Assembly: GCF_002021565.1 (NCBI RefSeq)
Contig: NZ_MSZX01000009.1
Coordinates: 269,862-333,861 of the forward strand
DNA from: Paenibacillus selenitireducens
GTDB lineage: Bacteria > Bacillota > Bacilli > Paenibacillales > Paenibacillaceae
Direction: 5' to 3'
Length of the DNA stretch: 64,000 nt
The notes under the pieces are model-generated. The model saw only the letters and a list, made by a program, of their open reading frames with translations, did not search any database and had not been told where the DNA came from. Positions 51,489 to 59,422 of this stretch are shown here, piece by piece; the stretch's first letter is position 1; each line of letters starts with the position of its first letter. A program made the translations under genes and the position numbers.

Positions 51489-51863
51489 TCATGGATTAAT
51501 ATTTTGATAGAAATTTATAATGTTTCCATCGGGGTCTCTAAACCAAAAAGAGCGTCTTCCCCATGGATAGGTCTCAGGTAGTTTTACGAATATTACATTT
51601 GCGTTGCTTAGCCGGTTAAATTCTTTATCAACATCATCTACTTCGATTTCAATCGTGCAGCTACCATACCCAGCATTCAGAGTACTTCCTGGAGCCATGT
51701 TCTCCATTCCTAGTTTTGAAAATATATCGATATGACTACCTTCTAATAAAATTCTTGCATTAATTTCATCTCCTACAGCCTCTGCTTGCAGAATCTCTTT
51801 GTAAAATCCCGCTAGATAAGTTACATCTTCAGTTATCAAGCAAATCCCATTAAATTTCATCAT
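51489..51863 (-). CDS. VOC family (glyoxalase-like) protein
   Basis: A 124-aa VOC domain: NGICLITEDVTYLAGFYKEI, CTIEIEVDDVDKEFNRL and RRSFWFRDPDGNIINFYQ. The reaction is unknown. GGAGAAG precedes the ATG. It is the first gene of a three-gene cassette (VOC, DUF6508, Nudix). Confidence 0.8.
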   Translation of the reverse strand: MMKFNGICLITEDVTYLAGFYKEILQAEAVGDEINARILLEGSHIDIFSKLGMENMAPGSTLNAGYGSCTIEIEVDDVDKEFNRLSNANVIFVKLPETYPWGRRSFWFRDPDGNIINFYQNINP

Positions 51864-51923
51864 ATCTTCTCCATTTTGTTAGAAATTCTACAAAGTTATT
51901 ATTGTATTCATGGTTACCGAGGT

Positions 51924-52030
51924 TTCACATAACGTATTACGTATTCACGAATCCGAGAAACTTAAGGCTCCGGAGGAACCGGCCACAACGTGGTTAGGTT
52001 AGTAGGGTTGTCCACTTCCAATAAACATGG
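51924..52030 (-). repeat. cassette repeat R4 (partial)
   Basis: Plus strand CACATAACGTATTACGTATT, CGAATCCGAGAAACTTAAGG and AGGGTTGTCCACTTCCA follow the order of the full repeats. The gene-proximal third is missing. Confidence 0.7.
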
Positions 52031-52106
52031 TAATGCTCTCATTGCTTTCCGTGATTTTCAGAGTATTGCAACCATGGTATTTGCCCAGTCCTGAATAATT
52101 ACGCCA

Positions 52107-52662
52107 TTATAATTTAAAGACGATCGGTATGTCACTTGTCCTTTTTCTCCAGATCATGTGATGATTTCTTTCACCCCAAAAATTCTCAAACAAATAATCA
52201 GGCTCTCCAAATTTCTTTTTCCAAATCTTCTGCGCGTTACCGTATCCACTATCAAGGCAAAATTCTTCTATTCCTCTATTTCTTAAGGTCAGAAGCATTA
52301 CATTAAATAGCAATCTTCCTATTCCTTGTTTCTGATAATCGGGAAGTACAAATACAGTTCCTACCTCGACCAACTTTTTCAATGTGCCATGCGTGCATTC
52401 GTTAATTAGGTTACTGGATGGACCATACTCAATGGTTCCGATAACTTGGTCATTCGTGACTGCAAGTAAAAAAACTTGTCCGCTCCATTACTTTCAAAAT
52501 CTATATCGAGAGACTTTTTTTAGCCTCAATTTCCATTTCTATATCATCTAGTAAATCTGATAAATTCTCTTTAGCAAATGTATCTACAATAACGTTCCTA
52601 AAAAATTGATGTAATTCCTCAGCATCGTCAAGTCTCGGTCGCCTTATTTCTACGTTGCACAC
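52107..52662 (-). pseudogene. GNAT acetyltransferase, frameshifted twice
   Basis: Starting at the GTG at 52662 (AGGAGGG upstream), the frame reads VEIRRPRLDDAEELHQFFRN and stops near 52501. The next part (DIDFESNGADKFF) is in a second frame, and a third frame continues with LAVTNDQVIGTIEYGPSSN and EVGTVFVLPDYQKQGIGRLL (acetyl-CoA loop) to the stop at 52107. The two breaks lie at runs of seven A/T. Together the three pieces form one complete GNAT. Confidence 0.75.
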
Positions 52663-52828
52663 GAAACGCCCTCCTAAAGATTTGAAATAAATTAAATAAT
52701 TTACATAGAATTTAATCATTATATTTATTAAGCTGATTTCATATTTTTCTTTTATTTATTTTCATCAAGTCTTACTAGTTGATTCATTTCCATTGATCCT
52801 TCATCAGTGATTCATATTAGTTTTCCAT

Positions 52829-53173
52829 CTAACTCTTCACAGCAATAGCATCAATTTGAATGTTGAATCCAATATCACTATTGAATACTGTTCTAGCTGG
52901 ATATGGTTCTGTAAAATAGTCTTTATAAACCTCTTCCAACATCTGCGGGGTTATCTTTTCGTAATTCAAAATAACCGTTACTTTAACTACATCTTTAAGG
53001 CTTGCCTCGACTTTCAATAATACCTTTTCAAGATTTTTTATGGTTTGTCCAATTTGATCTTCAAAAGCAACATCTAAATTGTCTGGTCCTTGGCCTGCAA
53101 CAAAGATAGTTTTGTCGATTATCACGGCATCTGAATAGGCTAATGGAAGCCCCGATTTAATATATTCTTTCAT
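52829..53173 (-). CDS. RidA family protein
   Basis: A 114-aa RidA/YjgF protein: LPLAYSDAVIIDKTIFVAGQ, IGQTIKNLEKVLLKVEASLK, and PARTVFNSDIGFNIQIDAIAV, where active RidA has the Arg of PAR. The family deaminates reactive enamines; the conserved Arg is present. It is within a cassette with the genes on both sides. Confidence 0.83.
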   Translation of the reverse strand: MKEYIKSGLPLAYSDAVIIDKTIFVAGQGPDNLDVAFEDQIGQTIKNLEKVLLKVEASLKDVVKVTVILNYEKITPQMLEEVYKDYFTEPYPARTVFNSDIGFNIQIDAIAVKS

Positions 53174-53243
53174 CACACACCACTTTCAATTCGTTTATTA
53201 TTATTTGCGTTAATCAGTGACTTGTCTAAACAACTCCCAGAAT

Positions 53244-53702
53244 CTATTTAATTGTGTCATACAGATCTACCTCAATATTGTTTATTTCCTTATGTCCCCA
53301 CTCATCTGAAATCTCCAGATGCCAGGATTTCTGCAATCTTTCGAGTTTATTTTCTTCGATCCAATGATGTAGTTTTTCATATGTGTTTCTAATATCAGAA
53401 TATGACCCGTTATGTCTTATGACAGCATATTTTTGTTTAGGGACTACTACTGAAACCATGCCCTCTGGAATCTGTATACTTGTATTTACTTCAACACAAA
53501 CCCAGTAACCATCTTCCTCTTCTGAGAAATCCCCAACAAAAAATGCCCCAATAAGTCTTATTGGCCTTACAACGTCATTAATCTCGTTCAACCTTTCTTT
53601 AAGCACAAGAGAAGCCTTAGGGATTTCATTGACATATTGGTCACCAGGACACACCACTCTTAAACCAACTAACTTCATTTCATTGAGTTCGACTACTTTC
53701 AC
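53244..53702 (-). CDS. GyrI-like / integron-type effector-binding protein
   Basis: About 152 aa of an AraC-effector-binding fold: VKVVELNEMKLVGLRVVCPG, RLIGAFFVGDFSEEEDGYWV, YAVIRHNGSYSDIRNTYEKL and HLEISDEWGHKEINN. The same fold is known from GyrI/SbmC and from Cass2, a protein encoded on integron cassettes. It would bind a cationic small molecule. GAGAGGGTGA precedes the GTG at 53702; an ATG at 53741 overlaps the methyltransferase stop (TAATG) and is the alternative. Confidence 0.7.
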   Translation of the reverse strand: MKVVELNEMKLVGLRVVCPGDQYVNEIPKASLVLKERLNEINDVVRPIRLIGAFFVGDFSEEEDGYWVCVEVNTSIQIPEGMVSVVVPKQKYAVIRHNGSYSDIRNTYEKLHHWIEENKLERLQKSWHLEISDEWGHKEINNIEVDLYDTIK

Positions 53703-53740
53703 AGGAATCACCCTCTCGCATTTTTTTCGAGATACCTCCA

Positions 53741-54343
53741 TTATTTCTTGCCAATAATAATTGTTGCATATTTACTATCAGTCTCCTGAATCGATTGAAT
53801 TTGAAAACCAGTTGATAGAAAAAGACGAACATATTCATCCAATTCAATCGGGTAAAGCTTTATCTTCCTACTACCATAATCAAACCACTCATCATCTTTA
53901 CTTACCGATAAAACAAATAATCCGTTATCCTTAAGCGAATTGTAAATATTAAGCATCGTTTTCTCTTTATCTTCTATGTGCAAAAATGTCAATACACTAT
54001 ACGCTAGATCAAAAGTACCGGGGCGAATAAAATCATTAATATCTGCCATTACTAGCTCTATGTTTGAAAATGCACTTAAATTAGACCTAGCTCTATCCAG
54101 AGTCTTTTTTGAGATATCAATACCAACAAGAAACTGACAACCTGCATTTAAAACCGAGTTAGCTAACCTACCTGTTCCAACCCCAACCTCTAATACGATT
54201 TTATTGTCAGCTTTTAGTGCATCAAAAAAAATTGGACCATCCCATCTATTCATATAAGCTTGTAATAATGGAGGGTCTTGTAATGGATCATTGCCCTCAT
54301 CAATCAGCATTTCATAATGCTCGAGAGTGCTAGTAATCTTCAT
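53741..54343 (-). CDS. class I SAM-dependent methyltransferase
   Basis: A 200-aa methyltransferase: motif I KIVLEVGVGTGRLANSVL, IDISKKTLDRARSNL, DLAYSVLTFLHIEDKEKTML and LKDNGLFVLSVSKDDEW. Substrate unknown. Its stop codon overlaps the start of the effector-binding frame by one base, so the two are coupled and share a cassette. Confidence 0.82.
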   Translation of the reverse strand: MKITSTLEHYEMLIDEGNDPLQDPPLLQAYMNRWDGPIFFDALKADNKIVLEVGVGTGRLANSVLNAGCQFLVGIDISKKTLDRARSNLSAFSNIELVMADINDFIRPGTFDLAYSVLTFLHIEDKEKTMLNIYNSLKDNGLFVLSVSKDDEWFDYGSRKIKLYPIELDEYVRLFLSTGFQIQSIQETDSKYATIIIGKK

Positions 54344-54393
54344 GAGTATACCTTCCCCTTTTTAATAATGTTTTTATATCTCTATGCCCATGT

Positions 54394-54520
54394 CGTATAA
54401 CGTTGTTGTATCTATGAACCCGGATAAGATTAAAGGAGCTCAAGCGACTGGATCCGACGGACTTAGCTTCGTAGGATTGTATGCTGGCTACACTTCCCTG
54501 CCACTCACTTCTTCGAATTA
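54394..54520 (-). repeat. cassette repeat R5
   Basis: Plus strand GTATAACGTTGTTGTATC, GATCCGACGGACTTAGCTTC and GTAGGATTGTATGCTGG are the block A and core of the repeat. The gene-proximal end (CGGTGTTA) is absent. Confidence 0.8.
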
Positions 54521-54523
54521 CAA

Positions 54524-55012
54524 TCAGGAAATCATTAATTCCATTTGTATTGCAATTTTTTTTTTGTCGTCTTCTAGTTTTGTTATTCTTATGTCGCATG
54601 GTTTAAATCCATTTTTATAATAAAATGCTAATCCTCTTGAATTAGTATTGTGACAAGATAACAGCAATTTCTTAATACCATACTTTTCTTTAGCTTTATT
54701 TATCATTACGTTCAACAGGACTTCTGCCGTGCCACAACCTCTATACTTTGGTGATACAATTACATTCCCCAACCAACAAGTATCCTCTTCAATGCCATAT
54801 AAATTAGCATAGGCAATTAAATCGCCCGTGTATTCCTGAACTATAACTGTCGGTTCAACACGATTCTCAAGTAGTTCTATTATTTGGTTTGGAGATAGAG
54901 GGAATTTAAATTTTGGACTTACGTAAAGTAATTCTTCTACTGATTGTGGAAACATACAGATTGCTTCTAAGTCTTCATTCGATAAGGTTCTATAGGAGTA
55001 AATGATTTTCAT
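54524..55012 (-). CDS. GNAT family N-acetyltransferase
   Basis: A 162-aa GNAT: LIAYANLYGIEEDTCWLGNV, IVSPKYRGCGTAEVLLNVMI (acetyl-CoA loop) and LLLSCHNTNSRGLAFYYKNG. The ribosome site AAAAGGAG touches the ATG directly, an unusually short spacing. The stop codon is at the edge of repeat R5. Confidence 0.82.
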   Translation of the reverse strand: MKIIYSYRTLSNEDLEAICMFPQSVEELLYVSPKFKFPLSPNQIIELLENRVEPTVIVQEYTGDLIAYANLYGIEEDTCWLGNVIVSPKYRGCGTAEVLLNVMINKAKEKYGIKKLLLSCHNTNSRGLAFYYKNGFKPCDIRITKLEDDKKKIAIQMELMIS

Positions 55013-55040
55013 CTCCTTTTGTTTGATTTTGGACGGTTTC

Positions 55041-55216
55041 GTTTAACGTTTTTTACTTGACGAAGTTCGTTTCCCTTTGAAAGCTCTTATCTTAGGGGAA
55101 TGGATGTGGCTGACTGATAAGGCATCCCTACTGATAAACTTCAAATACATCCTCTTCTTCAGCTTCGGTCGGACCAACCGACGATGCCGCTCAGCGTGAA
55201 AACGGTGATATGTGAC
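55041..55216 (-). repeat. cassette repeat R6 (divergent)
   Basis: Plus strand TTTAACGTTTTTTACTTGAC at one end and AACGGTGATATGTGACG at the other, about 175 bp apart, with CGGACCAACCGACG in between. The middle differs from other copies. The end reads GTTAAAC on the minus strand, a perfect GTTRRRY. Confidence 0.6.
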
Positions 55217-55219
55217 GTC

Positions 55220-55738
55220 TCAATTCTTCATTGAATTTGCTGAGGCTATCAGTTCTTGTTTATCTATCTTTGACTGCCCTTGATAAAGGAAATATACAAA
55301 TCTGTATGTTAAATCATTCTTTATCCACCATAGAGTTTGGGCAGTACCATCTTCTTCATAATATCCTTTAATATTATTGTTCAAATTTAGACTTTCTTTA
55401 CCCAATGCAATATTATCTTCATTATAAATCTTGCGAGTTTCTTCAAATGTAATAATTAAATTATAGAGTTGGTTCTTTTCTGTATTTCTATAATGAAATA
55501 CTACTTCCTTAAACTTCCCATCTTTACTATCATATGATTCTAATGACGCCGTTTCATTTGTTATATTAATAGGGATATAAGTCGGATTCTCCGGAACAAA
55601 AATTAGTTTAGATTCGATAAACTTAACTGACTGTTCATTAAAATGTTCATAATTTTTAGTTAAGGGTTCAGAATTATTCATACAGGATGTAATAACAAAC
55701 AAAATAGATAAAGTAATTAAGTATTTTATTATCTTCAT
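55220..55738 (-). CDS. lipoprotein with DUF4367-like domain
   Basis: A 172-aa protein with a lipoprotein signal (YLITLSILFVITSC) and a C-terminal part with IKGYYEEDGTAQTLWWIKND, LTYRFVYFLYQGQSKIDKQE, LIASANS, as in DUF4367 domains of Bacillota. Anchored on the outer face of the membrane. AAGGGG precedes the ATG. The stop codon is 4 bases from repeat R6. Confidence 0.7.
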   Translation of the reverse strand: MKIIKYLITLSILFVITSCMNNSEPLTKNYEHFNEQSVKFIESKLIFVPENPTYIPINITNETASLESYDSKDGKFKEVVFHYRNTEKNQLYNLIITFEETRKIYNEDNIALGKESLNLNNNIKGYYEEDGTAQTLWWIKNDLTYRFVYFLYQGQSKIDKQELIASANSMKN

Positions 55739-55760
55739 TTAGGTCCCCTTATTGAGATTT

Positions 55761-55927
55761 CACATAACGTAGTTGTGTTCCCGAACCCGAAAGGCTCAAA
55801 GGAGCGCAGCGACTGGGTCCGACGGACTTAGCCTCGCCGGGTTGTCTACCAGATTCCCCTTCATTGAAAAACCTTGAGCAGACCAAGAAGCAGACGCAAC
55901 GCAGTAGGATAACGGTGTTATATGATG
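55761..55927 (-). repeat. cassette repeat R7 (full-length)
   Basis: A near-complete copy: plus strand CACATAACGTAGTTGTGTTC, CCGACGGACTTAGCCTCGCC, GGGTTGTCTACCAGATTCCC, CAGACCAAGAAGCAGACG and AACGGTGTTATATGATG. On the minus strand it runs from TCATATAACACCG to CGTTATGTG. Confidence 0.85.
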
Positions 55928-55995
55928 AGATACCTTCTTCGAGTATCGTTAAACAGCGCTCTTTATTATTATTTAACTTTTATTCAGTTTCTGTT

Positions 55996-56024
55996 TTGAT
56001 ACATGTTTTCAAGTGTGTTATTAT
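55996..56024 (+). promoter_or_regulatory. promoter of the antitoxin RNA
   Basis: TTGATA, 17 bases, TATTAT on the plus strand, directed against the toxin gene. Confidence 0.7.
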
Positions 56025-56030
56025 ATATTT

Positions 56031-56155
56031 ATTAAAGACCAAGTGCGACAAACACTTGGTCAGTACAATTGGCTTGGATGGACTAATCCCTTCTAAGTCT
56101 TAGAGGAATAAAATCCCACCTTCGGCGGTCAACCATTGGGTGGGATTTTACTTTT
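56031..56155 (+). ncRNA. candidate type I antitoxin RNA
   Basis: The RNA expected from the plus-strand promoter starts with a perfect 9-bp hairpin, GACCAAGTG / CACTTGGTC (56037-56061), and ends at the shared terminator near 56155. It overlaps the 3' end of the toxin message. Convergent RNAs meeting at a bidirectional terminator are the layout of Fst/par, TxpA/RatA and BsrG/SR4 systems. Expression is not shown. Confidence 0.6.
56107..56152. terminator. bidirectional terminator of the toxin-antitoxin pair
   Basis: AAAATCCCACC / GGTGGGATTTT, an 11-bp stem with A- and T-rich flanks on both strands, at the end of the toxin gene. Confidence 0.8.
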
Positions 56156-56243
56156 TCTTGTTGTTATTATTAATGTAGGTTAAAAGTGCAAGGATGAACA
56201 TTCCAAATAGGAACATCATCGTTATTGCATCTTTTACTTCCAT
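56148..56243 (-). CDS. 31-aa hydrophobic type I toxin (holin-like)
   Basis: The 31-aa product has a short polar start (MEVKDAITMM), a hydrophobic helix (FLFGMFILALLTYI) and a tail of Asn and Lys. This is the pattern of the putative holin-like or Fst/TxpA-type toxins of Bacillota. AAAGGAGG precedes the ATG. The leader contains CCCTTCGAAAGGAG, in which the ribosome site can pair with upstream bases, as in many type I toxins. A promoter TTGTGC-17-TAAAAT (56301-56329) lies upstream. Confidence 0.68.
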   Translation of the reverse strand: MEVKDAITMMFLFGMFILALLTYINNNNKKK

Positions 56244-56300
56244 GGCTTCACCTCCTTTCGAAGGGAAACCATACCCACCCAAGATTCAATTGTTATCTAT

Positions 56301-56329
56301 ATTTTACCTTTCTTCCCATCTGCGCACAA
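56301..56329 (-). promoter_or_regulatory. promoter of the toxin gene
   Basis: TTGTGC, 17 bases, TAAAAT on the minus strand, about 60 bases before the toxin ATG. Confidence 0.6.
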
Positions 56330-56388
56330 GTGTTCTCATAGATTTGAATTTGTTTTTTATGATTATTATATTCTGCATCACTTTCATA

Positions 56389-56465
56389 TTTGTTGTGTTC
56401 CTGAACCGATGGCTTAAAATGCCTCGGACAGACCTAGACACTGCGGGAACACGGTGTTATATGAA
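56389..56465 (-). repeat. cassette repeat R8 (short form)
   Basis: About 77 bp that keep both ends of the repeat (plus strand TGTTGTGTTCCTGAACCGAT and ACACGGTGTTATATGAAG) but have lost the central part. Confidence 0.75.
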
Positions 56466-56494
56466 GTCACACCCTTCTTCGATTTACATTTAAA

Positions 56495-57067
56495 TCAGTC
56501 TTTCCATAATCTCTTTGTTTCTATTAAATCTTCATCATCGAATTCCATCCTATATATATCGGGTTTCGAAGTCTGTATTAAAAAATCAAAATCGTATTTA
56601 CTGTCAAAGTATCCCATCATCAATGTCATTACCATGCCATGAGTTCCTATTACGACTTTCTGTCCTTTATACTTCTTTAGAATTTCTTTCAAAGCTGCTA
56701 CAGAACGATTCTGACAAATCGTACTAGATTCCCCTCCAGGTAATAAGAAATTCGAGTCAGAAAACATCTTCTTTACAGTTGGATACAATTCCTTATCAGC
56801 CATAACCTTGTCATCACTTAAAAAAATCATTTCTCTTAGTTCTTCAAAAACTAATATCTCTTTATCAAATGACTGAGCTAATTCCTCAATTGTTAGGATA
56901 GCTCTACGATATGGACTTGAAACGTACGTATCTATTCCCTCATCTATCAATAATTCAGTTACTTTGTTGGCATCCGACCTTCCTTTGTCAGTAAGCCCTC
57001 GTGTTCTCTCATTTCCTTCTGTTTTTGGTGATTCGCCATGCCTCACCATGTAAATATAAGTTTTCAT
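56495..57067 (-). CDS. histidine phosphatase family protein
   Basis: A 190-aa phosphoglycerate-mutase-like protein: catalytic YMVRHGESPKTEGNERTRGL, TYVSSPYRRAILTIEELA and VVIGTHGMVMTLMMGYFD with the second catalytic His. Substrate unknown. The ATG at 57067 follows GGAGG. Confidence 0.85.
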   Translation of the reverse strand: MKTYIYMVRHGESPKTEGNERTRGLTDKGRSDANKVTELLIDEGIDTYVSSPYRRAILTIEELAQSFDKEILVFEELREMIFLSDDKVMADKELYPTVKKMFSDSNFLLPGGESSTICQNRSVAALKEILKKYKGQKVVIGTHGMVMTLMMGYFDSKYDFDFLIQTSKPDIYRMEFDDEDLIETKRLWKD

Positions 57068-57114
57068 AAAAACCTCCGTGGAATACACTCAAATAATAAA
57101 TAGCTGTGACTTCT

Positions 57115-57266
57115 TATAACCTTTTCTTGCATTCAGGAACCCAAGAACCTTAAGGCACGTAGTGCTGACCGCTGCGCGGTAGGTTCGCGTGGTTGTCCGC
57201 CTTCTTCAACTTCTCCGAAATTCCCCCTAGCGATATCGAAGCAACGTTAATATGGTGTTATTGGGT
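57115..57266 (-). repeat. cassette repeat R9
   Basis: Plus strand CTTATAACCTTTTCTTGCAT, GAACCCAAGAACCTTAAGGC, GTGGTTGTCCGCCTTCTTC and ATATGGTGTTATTGGG follow the order of the repeat. The small gene that ends at 57258 takes its stop codon from the repeat end. Confidence 0.75.
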
Positions 57267-57419
57267 GTTTACGCCTTCTTCGAGGTATTTACACATAGGT
57301 TTTGAATGTACCTGATTCTCCGAGAAAATCTTTCCTTGTCGATCAGAATCATCAGGAATATTACCAGGCTGAGTTGTATGAATGGTTTTATCTTCAAATG
57401 GGTTATATTTATTATCCAT
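57258..57419 (-). CDS. 53-aa polar peptide, gene of a cassette
   Basis: The frame starts at an ATG with GGAGG 7 bases upstream and encodes 53 polar residues (MDNKYNPFEDKTIHTTQPG to KYLEEGVNTQ). No family is recognised. It lies between repeats R9 and R10, and its TAA stop is the TAA of TAACACC, the repeat end. It may be an authentic small protein or a remnant. Confidence 0.45.
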   Translation of the reverse strand: MDNKYNPFEDKTIHTTQPGNIPDDSDRQGKIFSENQVHSKPMCKYLEEGVNTQ

Positions 57420-57546
57420 GTCATACCTCCAGAAAAGTATTTGATGTTTATACGATCTAAATCGCTTTTTGTTTCCAATTATGGAGAAAATGGAGAGTGC
57501 ATGATTAATGGGGATTTTAATTACTCATTTGTCCTTGCTTACTTTC

Positions 57547-57698
57547 ATCTAACGTTCTTGTATCACGAATCAGGGAAGTATAAGGGAGCATCAGCGACCG
57601 GGTCCAACGGACTTTGCTTCGCAAGGTTGTTCCTCCTCTGCTTACCACTTCGACGAACCAAGGGCAAAGCCCGCAGCGTAGATACGGTGTTATATGAT
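57547..57698 (-). repeat. cassette repeat R10 (full-length, best copy)
   Basis: Minus strand from TCATATAACACCGTATCTAC to GAACGTTAGATG. It ends in a perfect GTTRRRY (GTTAGAT). Read from both ends toward the middle, the two strands share TAAC, GTATC and ACG in the same order, so the ends can pair imperfectly. Local hairpins CTTTGC/GCAAGG and GGGC/GCCC lie inside. Confidence 0.85.
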
Positions 57699-57788
57699 AC
57701 AGGACACATCGTAGTCTTTCCCCTTAAAAACCAACCATAGCTCGATACCCTCCACCTTTATGGAATTGATTTATTTCAGTTACTTCAC

Positions 57789-58181
57789 TTATATATCCCT
57801 TACGATATCAGGTTCTGTTATATCAATATTATTATTTCCTTTATACATTTCCTTAGGAGTAAATACTGTAAGAAGTAATTCTTCTCCTGGTTTAATATTT
57901 AGTTTATTATTTTTAGCTTCGATTTTAAAATCATTTCCTCTAGTCTCGTTTACAACTTTAATAGGAAAACTTAAATATACATTATTCTGTACTATAATTT
58001 GTCTAGATTTGTTCTGTAATCTTAACGTATACAGTATTCCGTTAAGTTCTTCTTTCTGCTCTTTTAATTCCAATCTTATGTTGGCAATATCCTCAGAAGT
58101 AACTTCTTTATTATTACTACAACTTACGATGGTTATTAAGCATAAGATGACAATGAAAATAAAAAATAGTTTTCTCCCCAC
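57789..58181 (-). CDS. small lipoprotein, unknown function
   Basis: A 130-aa protein with a lipoprotein signal (LFFIFIVILCLITIVSC) and a soluble part with SEDIANIRLELKEQKEELNG (coiled coil) and a beta-rich end. No family recognised. The GTG at 58181 has GGGGGG upstream; the frame is open far into repeat R11, but that part is repeat-derived and not coding. Confidence 0.6.
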   Translation of the reverse strand: MGRKLFFIFIVILCLITIVSCSNNKEVTSEDIANIRLELKEQKEELNGILYTLRLQNKSRQIIVQNNVYLSFPIKVVNETRGNDFKIEAKNNKLNIKPGEELLLTVFTPKEMYKGNNNIDITEPDIVRDI

Positions 58182-58210
58182 TTCCTGAATCCCCCCAAAA
58201 AATATATTGT

Positions 58211-58328
58211 CCGGTTGCGACGTGGTTAGGTAATGATGGGTTGTCCCCTGGATCTTCTTCTCTGCTTCATACTCCTCGGGGGACCTAGAGAGCGACAGCG
58301 ATATGCGTGAATGCGGAGTTAGCTGATG
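58211..58328 (-). repeat. cassette repeat R11 (divergent)
   Basis: Plus strand CGACGTGGTTAGGTAATGAT, GGGTTGTCCCCTGGATC and AATGCGGAGTTAGCTGATG follow the general order; similar to R4 in the CGTGGTTAGG segment. Confidence 0.55.
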
Positions 58329-58352
58329 TACCTGATTCTCAATCAAAACATT

Positions 58353-58718
58353 TTATGAGATCTTTATTTGTCCTTCTGCTACTCTTATTAATAGTGAATT
58401 GATCTTTTCAATTACTTCATCTATATTTCTAGTTTTAAAAAGTAAAATTGGCTTTCCCCAGTTATTTGTTAGTGTATCCATATCCTCTGATTGCTTGACA
58501 AGCGTTAATGTATATTTGCCATCAATATTGTGTGCAGGATACCAACCCAAATCTAAAATTACGTTATAATGCAAATTCGACATTTGTAATATGTCTTCAT
58601 TTAATTCCCATAGCAAGTCACTTTCTTTCCTAATATCATCGAGATCAACCCTACAAAACGTATTAAAGTCAACTTTCCAACCAGATGGAATTTTCAATGC
58701 TACTAATTCTAATTTCAT
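58353..58718 (-). CDS. hypothetical protein
   Basis: A 121-aa soluble protein with LKIPSGWKVDFNTFCRVDLD, NVILDLGWYPAHNIDGKYTL and FKTRNIDEVIEKINSLL. It looks like a folded alpha/beta protein, but I recognise no family. The ATG at 58718 follows AGAGG; an ATG three codons upstream touches the site. Confidence 0.55.
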   Translation of the reverse strand: MKLELVALKIPSGWKVDFNTFCRVDLDDIRKESDLLWELNEDILQMSNLHYNVILDLGWYPAHNIDGKYTLTLVKQSEDMDTLTNNWGKPILLFKTRNIDEVIEKINSLLIRVAEGQIKIS

Positions 58719-58781
58719 CCTAATCATACCTCTTAGAGTTTTTAGATTTTTTAATATCTATTCATGTACTTCAGCAAACAT

Positions 58782-58800
58782 TTTACTTAACGTATGTATC
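58782..58800 (-). repeat. cassette repeat R12 (junction only)
   Basis: Plus strand TTTACTTAACGTATGTATCC: only the terminal TTAACGT of the repeat, fused directly to the 3' end of the YbaK-like gene (stop at 58787). Confidence 0.4.
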
Positions 58801-59233
58801 CAATTACTTCATTTAAATTTTCTATATCCTTTGGAGAAATCTTTAATGTCGTCTGTGGTACACCTGTGCCCCCATAAACATATGGAAATCGATATAATTC
58901 TCTATCAATAATTGTAGGTAAGCCTAGATTAATTAATGATACGCTTCCAATCTTACTCCCAGTAACTTGTTCAACTTCTTGTGGTTTGGCCAATTTAATC
59001 TCTTGTACCTCTAATAGCTTTTTTAATGATTCCAATCCTACACGCCCATAGTCACCTGAAATGATCAGTGAGTAATAGCCTTTTTCTGTCTTTAAAATCA
59101 AAGTCGGGGCAGTTTGTCCAATTTAAATACCAAAATACTCTGCGCCTTCTTGAGCCGTATTAATTTGTTTACTATGATTTATGATTTCATAATCAACTTG
59201 GTGATTCACCAGAATTGCAATTAACTTATCCAT
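58787..59233 (-). pseudogene. YbaK/EbsC-type aminoacyl-tRNA deacylase with internal stop
   Basis: The frame from the ATG at 59233 (AGGAAG upstream) reads MDKLIAILVNHQVDYEIINH, then TAQEGAEYFGI, an in-frame TAA at 59123-59125, and continues IGQTAPTLILKTEKGYYSLI, VEQVTGSKIGSVSLINLG, YGGTGVPQTTLKISPKDIEN. These are successive parts of a YbaK-type domain, with no frame change. One nonsense change separates it from an intact 148-codon gene. Confidence 0.72.
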
Positions 59234-59260
59234 AGTCTTCCTACTCTCTTCTGGATTTTG

Positions 59261-59300
59261 TAGCGAGTGCAACGAAGCAGAAAAACGCTGTTATACGATG
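59261..59300 (-). repeat. cassette repeat R13 (fragment)
   Basis: Plus strand GCAACGAAGCAGAAAAACGC followed by TGTTATACGATG, the gene-proximal end of the repeat only. Confidence 0.5.
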
Positions 59301-59422
59301 TCAGTGTCTTCTTTGTAAGAATCTCAATTTTAGTTATCTTTAACTATTGTGTTCCTTTAGCTTAAGTGCATTTCTTCACGATACCATTAAGTCATGCCCA
59401 TCAGCTTGAAATATTCTAAGTA

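Noticed and set aside
57306..57740. 144-codon plus-strand open frame over repeat R10
   Set aside because: It crosses a whole repeat and the antisense of the 53-aa frame, and has no ribosome site.
58182..58346. N-terminal extension of the small lipoprotein gene
   Set aside because: The extra 55 codons are the translated repeat R11. The lipoprotein signal begins after a GTG with a good ribosome site at 58181.
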